A stretch of 64,000 bases of DNA from Deroplatys truncata. Taxonomy: Eukaryota > Arthropoda > Insecta > Mantodea > Mantidae. Below the pieces are notes generated by a model. It made no database searches. It was not told the DNA's origin and saw only the letters and a list, made by a program, of their open reading frames with translations. A program made the translations under genes and the position numbers. The stretch is taken from positions 227,671,152 to 227,735,151 of the forward strand of contig CM060981.1 of the NCBI GenBank assembly GCA_030765065.1, in the 5' to 3' direction. Shown piece after piece: positions 1 through 9,959 of this stretch; the first letter of the stretch is position 1; every line of letters begins with the position of its first letter.

Positions 1-502
1 TGACTACTATTCCAGAAATGAAACAGGAAAATTTCTGAATTACATATTTGGTTTGCCAATGCTGGATCCTGATATGATTGGTGACTGTTTTGCTGAAGAC
101 TTCATGGCAGTGATGCCTGTCTCGGAAAAATTAAAGATGTTTTGCAACTATTTAGTGGAAACTTACATCGATGAAAATGCACTCTTTCCTCCTTGCATGT
201 GGGCAGAACTAAGTTGCAAGATACAGAGAACTACCAACGCTTGCGAAAGTTTCCACAACAAATACAACAAACGGTTTTACTCCTGCAGCCCAGATCTGTG
301 TAGATTTCTTGAAGTACTGAAGCAAATTCAGCTGGATACTAAAATTGCAATTAATTCATCAACAAATGAAAAATAGGAAAGGTCTTATCCACACTTGAAA
401 CTCATGATGCAGCAAGTAGAAAATTTCAAAGCTGGAAAAACTTCAAGAATGGAATACGTGAAGTCGATTTCTTATAGAACCAAACCTAGAAATACATGGA
501 AA
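1..502 (+). pseudogene. Mutator-like (MULE) transposase, C-terminal fragment, broken
   Basis: The frame is open from the left window edge, so the N-terminal part lies outside. It runs to a TAG at 374-376 and then continues in the same frame for about 41 codons to a TAA near 502. The segment RTTNACESFHNKYNKRF (about 232-282) is the conserved tail seen in insect MULE transposases, where asparagine, glutamate and SFH follow the DDE core. A MULE transposase would cut and paste its own element in the nucleus. The in-frame stop, plus the lack of a visible downstream terminal repeat, marks it as a relic. Family assignment rests on motif recognition only. It is not the same lineage as the second Mutator-like relic at 3.4-4.6 kb. 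Confidence 0.7.
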
Positions 503-878
503 TAAAATCTAAAAGGAAAAATACCGCTTATTTTAAAGGCAAAAATACATATTACTGTATGATATAGGTTTAGAATGTCAAAATAACGAAGCATCTAAGT
601 GCGAATCTATTGTGAGTAAATTACAGAAAATAAAGAAATAATGACGAAGCTGATAAATGTGGAATCCTTTGAGGTGCGAGCCAGTTCGCCTCCTCGTGGT
701 GCACCCTGGTAACGCTAAACGAACTGGAACAACCACCACTAATTCAAATTTAAGCATTAGAGGTTCATTTTCTTTTGGCACTAGAGCCGTGTTTCTTTGT
801 TATTAATCATAAACGCAAAAAATGCAACATCTTCCACCCGTATGTAATGCTTCATCAAATATTATAAACACCAAACTG
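503..878. other. Unassigned AT-rich stretch
   Basis: No coding signal or repeat boundary is recognised. A short GC-richer patch sits at about 665-730. Confidence 0.5.
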
Positions 879-1038
879 GAACTGTTACCTGTTTCGACCG
901 GTAGGCTTTGGGCCTATGTAATTAGGGACTGGAACTGCTACCTGCTTTGGGGAGGCTTGGGGGCTATGTAATTAGGGACCTTTAAGGGTCCGGGAGGCTT
1001 CGGGGCTATTTTTCTGACCGCGGGAGGCTTCGGTCTCG
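879..1038. repeat. Degenerate tandem repeat, unit ~55 bp
   Basis: The words GGAACTG-TACCTG, AGGCTT-GGG and CTATGTAATTAGGGAC recur at about 879-930 and 932-985. Two partial units with GGGAGGCTTCGG follow. The block is much more GC-rich than its surroundings and stops where the LTR-like repeat begins. Confidence 0.6.
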
Positions 1039-1045
1039 CACCCGT

Positions 1046-1871
1046 ATTTTTAACACTTAAATTATATCAGTCTGACTATATAATATAAAATATAACAACA
1101 TCGGCCTTAAAGCAAATTGTGTATAAATAATATATAAAGTGTATGTAACAGTCATTATATTATGTTTATATTATTATGTACATGTATAATACTATTATGT
1201 AAATGTATTAAGTAATTTAACAATGTAAGAGCTGTGAGAATAGAAGCCGAAAGTTGCTAACAATGAGGTATCCTTGAAACAACAATAAATTAGAAAGTTT
1301 AATAATGCTACTAGTAATTCTTGGAACAACAATGTAATATTTAAAGCATTTTTAATAAATACCCAATCAAAAACTACAAAAAGATTAAGTTAAATAAAAG
1401 TATTCTATTTGAGTAGGATTACCCAATCAGAAATTGAAATAGTGGAAATATACAAATTTAAGCGGTACTAGGCAGCGTTCCGGAACAGTTCGATACGTGT
1501 TCAGTGTGAGACATAAAAAAATCATTACGGCGTGAATAATATAACGTTTACGTGTTAAATCAGTACAAGTAACAATAATCTCACACCTATACAGTAGGAT
1601 ATATCAGTGAAATGTTATTTAATCGTGTGAAGGAAATAGAAGGAGTGAAGTAAAAAATTATAATTTGCGTAAGGCTTCATTCTTTAGCCGAACTAACCCT
1701 GCTAAGATATATGTGTTTCCGCATATTAATACTGACGCAGCCGAGGCATACATATATAGTATTTAAAATAAACATTAAAATACAAAGTTATTTTTTAAAT
1801 TTTCGGGCGAAGGCCACCGGAAACTTTGTAACGTTCATGGTCTAAACAACTTCAAGTTTGGCTCTCCAACA
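1046..1871 (+). mobile_element. Solo-LTR-like repeat, copy 1 (5' truncated)
   Basis: This matches three other copies (34.1-35.0, 45.2-46.2 and 51.5-52.3 kb) along most of its length. Shared words include TTTTTAACACTTAAAT near the start, GAGCTGTGAGAATAGAAGCC, CAGTGTGAGACATAAAAAAA, ACTGACGCAGCCGAGG, GGGCGAAGGCCACCGGAAA, and the terminal TTTGGCTCTCCAACA. The first ~10 bases of the family (TGAGGCAG) are missing. No internal retrotransposon coding sequence is attached. The family is called LTR-like because other copies begin TG and end CA and one has a 4-bp target duplication. Confidence 0.6.
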
Positions 1872-1918
1872 GATACAAATGATAAACACAAAATTCATTC
1901 CGTTTTTACATACATATA

Positions 1919-2198
1919 TTTTTACTTTCTTTACTACGTGTAGCAAGTAGGGGAAGTATTACAATTCACTAAAAAATTCGTTACCGAGATTTCAACGGAA
2001 AAAGGTTTTGAGGTGCTTATAAAGCATTTTTAGAAACATGTCCGTGTGTGTATCTGTGAACAGCATAACTCAGAAACGAACAGTCGGATATACAGTTTTT
2101 TTTGTTGTGGGAACCATTTTCGAGATATTGCTAGTTATTCCCTCAAAAAAATTTCCAATACTTACACTTTTTCTCAAATCGGAATTCGTTATTCATTC
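1919..2198 (+). mobile_element. ~1 kb repeat family, truncated copy
   Basis: It starts with TTTTACTTTCTTTACTACG and has the internal GTCCGTGTGTG and ACAGTCGGAT blocks. It then jumps to the 3' part of the family (TTGTTGTGGGAACCATTTTCG), so the middle is deleted. A second copy starts immediately at its right edge. The family is described under 39674-40569. Confidence 0.7.
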
Positions 2199-3030
2199 TT
2201 TTTTACTTTCTCTACTACGTATAGTAAGTAGGTGAAGTATTGTATTCCACTCAAAAATTCGATACCAAAATTTCACTGGAAATGTATGTTTTGAGGCCCC
2301 CTGAATCCAATTTTTTTTTGGAAACATGTCCGTGTGTGAACAGCATAACTCATAAACGAAGAGTCGGATAAACACCAAAATTGGTATTTAGGTTCAGTAT
2401 CTTCCAGAGATGCGACACGAAGGTTTTCAAAAAAATCCCCCCACCCCAGATTACACTTAACATAGAACATTTTTCGAAAATTTTAATTTTCTCAAAAATG
2501 GCTAACGATTTTGATTAAAATGTCATATATTTAAGATATTTTCATGACAAATAAAATGTATATCTTGAATTTTCTGGGAATGTCTCCAAAAGTATGCTTC
2601 ATTGTGAACGACTTTTGCATAACTGGTAAACCATAAGAGATAGACAAAATTTTACTGTACTACAAATGTAGATCGCGTTAAAATACACAATTTATTTCAT
2701 ATACTTTTTTGTTGAGTGAACCATTTTCGAGATATTGCTAGTTATTCCCTTAAATTTTCCAATACTTATCCTTTTTCTTAAATGGGAATTCGTTATTAAT
2801 TTGTTTTTGTCCTAGTAATGCAAAGAGAATGGAATACTCCACATAGCAACCAGCTCTTAAAATATTTGATTACCGCTTAAAGCCTACCAATTCCCCTTGC
2901 AACTACAAGAAAATTAGTAATAAGTTTAACATCTCGATATCTGGATTAACATGAAACATATGGAGAATAGCGTTTGTAAATATAGTTTGTACAAGAGTAG
3001 AGAAAGTCATGTGAGTGTAGCACATCATGT
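2199..3030 (+). mobile_element. ~1 kb repeat family copy
   Basis: Nearly full length, from TTTTTTACTTTCTCTACTACG to GTAGAGAAAGTCATGTGAGTG. It is placed directly inside or against the preceding copy. Confidence 0.75.
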
Positions 3031-3033
3031 TTT

Positions 3034-3262
3034 GTTCTGGTAATGCAAAGAGAATGGAATACTCCACATAGCAGCCAGCTCTTAAAATATTTGACTATCG
3101 CTTAAAGCCCACCAATTTCCCTTGCATCTACAAGAACATTAGTAATAAGATTAACATCTCAATATCTCGATTAAGGTGAAGCATATGGAGAATAAGCATT
3201 TGTAGAAATATTTTGTACAAAAGTAGAGAAATTCATGTGATTGTAACATATCAGATTTTTTA
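3034..3262 (+). repeat. Tandem second 3' end of the ~1 kb repeat
   Basis: The last ~230 bp of the family, from GTAATGCAAAGAGAATGG to CATATCAGATTTTTT, is repeated head-to-tail after the previous copy with a few substitutions. Confidence 0.7.
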
Positions 3263-3449
3263 ATAAATTATGATTGACATTCTGTTAAATAGTTTTATAT
3301 GCAATAGCTAGCCCTTGGTATTATAAACAACCAATAAGTTTCGTCGAAATAGCTCAATGGGTTGCTGAGAAAGGTGCACCTGAAGTATGAAAAATGCAAG
3401 TTACGGCGATCAGCATTTAAGCATAAATATGGACCTAACAGCAGTGACT

Positions 3450-4640
3450 CACTAAGTTAGAACATCCGTGATCCATAATCCACATCCTTTGCCTTTCCTC
3501 ACTTTGTTCCTGTTTTTCTGTTGTCACTTCATAACTTTGGCCTCTTTAGACATGCGTTGCATATATTTTTCTGCTTCGATGACAGTTCTATCATCTATTT
3601 CCTTCAGTGTTTTCTCCCACTAGTATCCCGCGTTGTTCATACACTTTAATTGTGCTGCTTCAGCCATCATTGAAATATTAATGCACTCAAAACACCCAGT
3701 TTTGATGTACTGGCTCCAAGATAAACAGTTTTAGGGTTGCGTCCCAAATTACTTGCGAAAACCTTCTTTGAAATTTTGTGTGCGGCCATGAAGATATTTT
3801 CCCAAAAGTTCCTTCTTTACAAGATCCCTGACTGCTTGTTTTATTCCAAGCAGCACAGCTTCTGACAGAGAATGCTTATGCTTATATGCTTCTCCAATAA
3901 TCTGTGCTTTTTGGAAAGCACACCATCAATCTGACTTTTGGGGCACAAGCCATGACTAGGAGAATCATCTCTAGACAACTTGTGGAAATAAATTGCCCAT
4001 ATAGCCCAGAATTTCTCCTAATAGCTAAGCCATAATACCTTTGCAACAGACCAATATCTGCATCTGATAAACGACCTCTGTCATATAATAATTTCACATC
4101 TGAAATTTTCCTTTCAATTCCTTCTTAAATTTTCTTAATCTAGATCCTATCCTCTTCTGTACATGCCCTATACATACCGATAGCTGCTGGAATCTCCATC
4201 TCCTATATGATTGGTGTAGCTTACTTTACGTGTGCGTACAGAGCGACCGAATATTTCCATTCCTCCATTGTATCCTTTGTAATTTATACTGCAATTGTGT
4301 TCAAACTTACTGTATCCATGGAATAAAGAACCATTTTTGGACATGGGATACACATCAATTACCTTTCCATTATTCAAGGATGTTGCTTTTACAACACAGT
4401 TGGAGGAATTATGGCCCTTTCTTTGCCAAGTTCCATCAAATGCTACAGCTGTATCTGTGTTTCTGTCATTCAGGCTTATGGTCGCTTGCACAGCACAGAG
4501 CATTGCAGTTTCTGCAACTGTGTTTAGGGCACTTACAAGGGCATGAATTTTGTTGATGGAGGTGGAAGATCCATTAGAGCACAGAAAGGTCTTGTAGAAT
4601 ACTGACCTTTGCCAACGCACCTCGTGCTATACCTCATGCT
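3450..4640 (-). pseudogene. Mutator-like transposase domain pseudogene
   Basis: Reading on the minus strand, the best part (4620 to 4168) contains TAVAFDGTWQRKGHNSSNC, a KVIDVYPMSKN block, CSINYKGYNGGMEIFGRS and NHIGDGDSSSY. This is the order found in the Mutator-like transposase domain common in arthropod genomes, in which the DGTWQ and GDGD aspartates are conserved. After a frameshift near 4130 the frame continues with GRLSDADIGLLQRYYGLAIR (4080-4020). A downstream piece around 3890-3460 includes LLGKYLHGRTQNF, where the family reads CL.G.TQN.NES. Several frameshifts and stops make it non-functional. An upstream minus-strand fragment with FHGNQYF at about 5100 probably belongs to its N-terminus. 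Confidence 0.7.
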
Positions 4641-4854
4641 AATATAATAGCAACTGCCATGCTTCATAGACGTCATGGTGGGTGTGACAGATCTACATTT
4701 ATTACATAAAAGTTCTAATTTAAAAACTAGGCCCCTTTACAATATACACATTGGCAGGTTTTATTAAGGGAATGCGTTAGTATAAGTCCACTATAACATT
4801 TGTATTGTCTATAATAAATAAACTGGGGTTTGGATTTCAGATAATCACTACCGT

Positions 4855-5207
4855 GAACTTTCTAGCCTGACCAGGTCGTAGGTTAGTATTACATTTTATT
4901 TCATTTGTGTTTACTGGAATTTTCAAATGCTAATTACCATGGAATTTACTTTTACCATTTCTTCACTCTTCCTGTTTTGTTTCGCAATGTTACTTTGCTT
5001 AAACATCCAAAAAACAACACTCGAAGCTCAAACTTTCTAGCCTGATCTGGTTGTAGTTTAGGATTACATTTTGTTTCATTTGATTTTACTGGCATTTTAA
5101 AATACTGATTACCATGGAATTTATTTTTCTCCAATTTCTTCACTCTTCATATTTTGTCTAGCAACGTTACTTTGTGTAAACACCCGAAAAACAACACTAA
5201 AGACACT
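4855..5207 (-). repeat. Diverged tandem duplication (~176 bp x 2) in the N-terminal region of the Mutator-like relic
   Basis: Both units begin AACTTTCTAGCCTGA and share TTACCATGGAATTTA, TTTCTTCACTCTTC and AAAACAACACT. The first is about 4857-5031 and the second about 5032-5207. On the minus strand each unit encodes a short basic peptide. The second reads KNKFHGNQYF, resembling the start of Mutator-like transposases of this type. A duplicated first exon or 5' leader is the simplest reading. Confidence 0.55.
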
Positions 5208-5410
5208 GAAAATCAACAAAACACTTTACCGCCAACTTCTCACTACAAAATCATAAAGGAAGGAAATAATGGCCTTCTGAGAATGTAAACAAATACATAC
5301 AACGTAAGGCCAGTGTTAAACTTAACAAAACAAAATTTATCATAGTTAAAATTGGGACAATATTAAGTGATGTGCCAATTGATAAAATTAATGAGTCGAA
5401 ATGATATTAA

Positions 5411-5493
5411 AAGCCTTCACTTACATCATGATGGTAAAAGATAGGTTCGAAACTATCGTCCATGTTTTACCATCATGATGTAAGTGAAGGCTT
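5411..5493. repeat. Perfect 29-bp inverted repeat with palindromic loop
   Basis: The arms at 5411-5439 and 5465-5493 are exact reverse complements, and the pairing weakly extends ~12 bp further out. The spacer contains another palindrome at 5440-5457 (GATAGGTTCGAAACTATC). The structure could form a hairpin in RNA or a cruciform in DNA. It lies on the outer side of the Mutator-like relic. Confidence 0.85.
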
Positions 5494-5839
5494 ATAACAT
5501 GATTTTATCAAAACAAAATTTACCACCTCATAACACCAAGATTTAGAAAGAAGCATATGCGTGGTAGCCCTGTAGCTTTATTGTGAAGGGGCGTAGTCAA
5601 TGCGCCGTCTTATTTAAATGTCCAAATTAAGGCCTCTTATGAATAGAAAACCCCAGCATGTCATATTTTGAAGGCTGAGGGTTTCTACTTTTGTTAAGCT
5701 TAAAAGTAAAAAATCATTTTTTTTACCCAAACTACCCAGTGTCCTTAAAGCAAGTATTATTTAATTTTCCTCCCTCATGAGAAATAATCATATATGTCTA
5801 GCAAACATGGAACATTCATGGATACCTACACTTATTAAT

Positions 5840-6650
5840 CTTTTTACCTTCTCTACTGACTATTAAGTAGTGAAAGTATTGGCTCCATAAAAAACTCTAT
5901 ACAGAGAAATCACTGGAAATACATGTTTTGAGGCCTCTGCATCTAAAAAAATATTTTTAGAAAAAGTATGTATATGTGTGTCTGTGAACAGCAAAATTCG
6001 CAAAAAGTCGGATAAATACTAAACTTGGTTTTCAATTTTAGCATCATCCAAAGATGTGACACGAATATTCTCAAGAAAATCCCTCTACTCCTAACTACCC
6101 TTTACTTTTTCGAAATTTTCAATTTTATAAAAAACGGCTCCAGCGATTTTGATTAAAATACCATGTGTTAAAGATATTTACATAAGAAATAAAATGTATA
6201 TTTTCAACTTCCTAGGAATAGCCAGTAAAGTACTCTTCATTTGGAAGGAACTTTGTAGAATCTTATATAAATGGTAAATGTTAAGCGATATACGAAAACG
6301 CGCTAGACAAAATATGAAGGTGTCTTTAAAACACACAATTTATTTCAAATTAACTTTTTATGGCATAAGCCATTTTCGAGATATCCATTATTAATGGTTT
6401 GAATTGTTCAAATACTTAGCCATTCTGGCCTGCCATATTCAGGCGTTTTTCGTGACTGAATGGAAAGAGCGTATACCTATAGTCAGTATATAGCATCCAG
6501 TAGCTATTCCGTTCGCATTTATAACACAATGTGTAATGCAACTATTTCTGGAACGGTTTATCTTAATTAAGACGAGTTTTTATGTTCATAAACAAATAAT
6601 ACAGGATAGAGAATGTGTGTGAAAATAACAAATCAAATAGTTCGAGAGAA
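5840..6650 (+). mobile_element. ~1 kb repeat family, old diverged copy
   Basis: It starts TTTTTACCTTCTCTACTGAC and retains ACATGTTTTGAGGCC, TCTGTGAACAGCA and GTCGGATAAATACTAAACTTGG. The 3' half is the older variant with GAATTGTTCAAATACTTAG. The right edge is approximate. Confidence 0.6.
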
Positions 6651-7716
6651 ACTAGACGTAATGAGTAAATAGGCCTAATAGATTAATAATCTCTACGTGT
6701 TTGCTGCTCATATACGTAATATATATTTTAATTCCAGCACGCATATTAGCATCCATACATTCTCATATGAAAATATTGGCATACGAGCATGTGATGGCGG
6801 GTTTTGTAAACTTCCAAATGGGCATCGCAGGATTCTTCATGATAATGGAACACTAATGGTTTCGAACAAAGGCAACAGTATTTTATAAAGCCCCTTAAGT
6901 CTAATAAATACCGCCTTAATTGAAGCTAAAATGTAAACCAGTTCTGCATCACCTTTATACTTCCGCCCATCTGTAAATGCTAATGCCCACTCATGTAATA
7001 TGAAAAACAGTGCTGGCTCTAGATTGGTGGAGGGGTTACAAGAATACTTGCTTAAAAGGTCATCTGCTTACAATTTTTAGTTCCTATATAGTCGATCCAA
7101 TCTTAGAATCCGACTTGATGTAAAAAATACATTTTGTATTTCTTCGCGTTTGCCTCGTGTTCGCATGAGCTGTAAAAACAAACACAAACAAACAAACAAA
7201 TGCCACCTAAATCATGCCTGGCGTCTGCACAAGAACAGTATACTACTGTAGTATTATTATTATCATTATTATTATTAATAATAATGATAATAATAATACC
7301 AAAATTAACCTGATTGACATTAAATACGGGATAATTAAAATAAAACTGGCATAAATCTATAGCTACAATTCTATCCAGAAGAGTTTTAAAATCTGGGTCT
7401 CCATCACAGATATCCTCTCTGTCAATAATTATATTCGGTTAGTTTCCTTATACAAACCTAAATACAATTTCTACCAGTTTGTTGACAGAATGTAAGACTG
7501 GCTAACGTTAGCGGTTCATTATTAAAGAAAAACTGCACTTTCCTACGTATAGAACTTTTGGTAGTTATCTGCTTTTTCTAATTCTAGCTTACACTTGTTT
7601 CTTTTCTTCCTTGGTGCTTGCAGTTTTCTTTACGTACATGGAAACACCGGTGTAATCAACAGTTTGTTTAACAACGTTACTTACAATGGCAGTTGGATTC
7701 TACTGCATTAGTTTGT
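6651..7716. other. Mostly unassigned stretch with a small palindromic microsatellite
   Basis: No gene is seen. At 7251-7299 an (ATT)n run and its reverse complement (AAT)n meet head to head, forming a 23-bp palindrome broken only by three bases. At about 7078-7115 there is a fragment resembling the terminal repeat of the small TIR element at 54.0-54.4 kb (CTTAGAATCCGACTTGATGT). Confidence 0.5.
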
Positions 7717-8606
7717 TAAAAATCTGATGTGTTACACTCGCATGACTTTCTCTACTCTTGTACAAGATATTTTTACAAACTGTTATTCTCCATCTATTTC
7801 ATATTAATCGAGATAAACATTCGCAGAAACGATATTTTGACATGCAAAGAGAATTATATTTTACACAGTTCTAAAAATATTTGACTATCGCTTAAGGCGT
7901 ACTATGTTCCCCTTGTTTTGTATTTGCAAGGGCAATAAAGCACAGACATATCTCTTAATAGCTGGTTGCTATATGCAGCACCATTCTCTTTGCCACAGAT
8001 TAATACTCTTTGCATATCCAAGACAAAAAAATAAATAACCAATTCCCATTTGAGAAAATAAGTATTGAACAATGGAATAACAAGCAATATCTCGAAAATG
8101 GTTCACTCAAAAAAATGTATATGACATAAATTGTGTAATTTAACGCGATCTACATTTTTTGTCTATTTCTTATGGTTTACCAGTTATGCAAAAGTCGTTG
8201 ACAATGAATACTTTTGGAATATTTTCCCAGAAAGTTCAAGATGTACATTTTATTTGTCAATGAAAATATCTTAAACATATGATATTTTAATCAAAATCGT
8301 TACAGCCATTTTGTGAGAAAATTAAAATTTTCGAAAAGTGTTCCATGTGAAGTGTAATCTGGGGTGGGGGATTTTCTTGACAACCTTCGGGTCGCCTCTC
8401 TGGAAGATGCTGAACCTAAATACCAAGTTTGGTGTTTATCCGACTGTTCGTTTCTGAGTTATGCTGCTCACAGACACACAGACTCACACACGGACATGTT
8501 TCAGGGGGTCTCAAAACATGTATTTCCTGTGAAATCTCGGTATAGAATTTTTGGGTGGAATGCAATACTTCCCCTACTGACTATACGTAGTAGAGAAAGT
8601 AAAAAT
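7717..8606 (-). mobile_element. ~1 kb repeat family copy, fold-back subfamily
   Basis: Full-length minus copy, from AAAAATCTGATGTGTTACAC to GTAGTAGAGAAAGTAAAAA. At 7845-8020 the GCAAAGAGAAT...CTATCGCTTAAGGCGTAC block is present in both orientations, so this part folds back on itself. The copy at 30.8-31.8 kb has the same arrangement. Confidence 0.75.
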
Positions 8607-8695
8607 ATTCAACACAGTTCGTTTCTCGTCGCTTTTAACGGCTTATCTTTAGAATTTTCCGTTTCAACTCTGTTGTCGTTCACCTAGACAACACA

Positions 8696-8999
8696 CTTTA
8701 GAAGGAGTTATGTTTATCACCTCACTGCCTGCGCATGGTCATCGTATGAATGCAGAGCATGGGTGTGAGACACACATAGAATTAAAGAAAACTACAGCCT
8801 TCTTTGGTTTTACAGTTCATATTAGATATTTAGTATTTCATGTTAACAAAAAGCTCGATCTAGGTTAGATAAGTATACTTACTGCAATCCACACATAATC
8901 GCGCATATTTAAGGTACTACATGTTATGATGTGGTTTGGTTTTTCACGTATCCGGACTACATAGTGACGTCATGTGTTTACATCAAGTTCGGTTCTAAG
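8696..8999 (+). mobile_element. Small TIR element (MITE-like), copy 1
   Basis: The reverse complement aligns with 54037-54369. Shared blocks are AGAATTAAA, ATAATCGCGCAT.TTTAA, GTCATGTGTTTACATCAAGT and the terminal CATCAAGTTCGGTTCTAAG. The left end is more diverged. No coding sequence; about 0.3 kb. It lies just outside the piggyBac element that begins at 9031. Confidence 0.6.
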
Positions 9000-9086
9000 A
9001 GAGGAGGGATAATAGTATGGCTGACTTTAACCCTTAGTCAACCACGTGTGGTTTGTCAGACCTCAGAGTTTGGTAGTACTGTTAGC

Positions 9087-9733
9087 TTTTTACTTTCTCT
9101 ACTACGTATAGTATGTAGGGGAAGTATTGTATACCACCCAAAAATTCGATACCGAGATTTCACCGGAAATATATGTTTTGAGGCCCCCTGAATCCAAAAA
9201 AAGCATTTTTGGAAACATGTCCGTATGTGTGTCTGTCTTTGTGTCTGTCTGTGAACAGTATAACTCGGAAACGAACAGTCGGATAAACACCAAACTTGGT
9301 ATTTAGGTTCAGTATCTTCCAGAGATGCGACACGAAGGTTTTCAAGAAAATCCCCCCACCCAAGATTACACTTCACATGGAACTTTTTCGAAAATTTTAA
9401 TTTTCTCACAAAATGGCTGTAACGATTTTGATTAAAATATCATGTGTTTAAGATATTTTCATTGACAAATAAAATGTACATCTTGAACTTTCTGGGAAAA
9501 TATTCCAAAAGTATTCATTGTCAACGACTTTTGCATAACAATATAATTACTGTATTTCTATGTTGTCCTTGTAAATATATGTTCCCCTTACATCTACAAG
9601 AAAATTAGCAATAAGATAGAGTCTGCAAATGTTTATCTCGATTAACATGAGGTAGATGGATAATAAGCGTTTATAAAAATAGTTTGCACAAGAGTAGAGG
9701 AAGTCATGTGAGTGTAACACATCAGATTTTTTT
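9087..9733 (+). mobile_element. ~1 kb repeat family copy nested in the piggyBac left end
   Basis: From TTTTTACTTTCTCTACTACG to AACACATCAGATTTTTTT, with about 300 bp missing near the middle-right. It separates the outer piggyBac terminus (9031-9086) from the rest of the element, so it inserted after the piggyBac. Confidence 0.8.
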
Positions 9734-9959
9734 ATATACTAGTTGAGCTACACAGCTGCGCGGACGCATAATCCTACATTGTTGGCAGCTAGTGCCTGTG
9801 TGTTTATTTCGTTGCAGTTTTCCTATTAGGTGCAGCTTTGTGGCTTGTGATGTTACTTGCGTGGTCTGAGAGACCACTCCCGGGTATCAGCTATGTCATA
9901 GGTAGGTATTCCTCCCTAGGGATTAAGGTGAATGATCCCGACTGCAATAGTTTGAGGAA

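Noticed and set aside
9056..9409. 117-codon minus-strand frame with many charged residues
   Set aside because: It lies inside the ~1 kb repeat, and similar frames appear in other copies in two registers at once, so it is not called as a gene.
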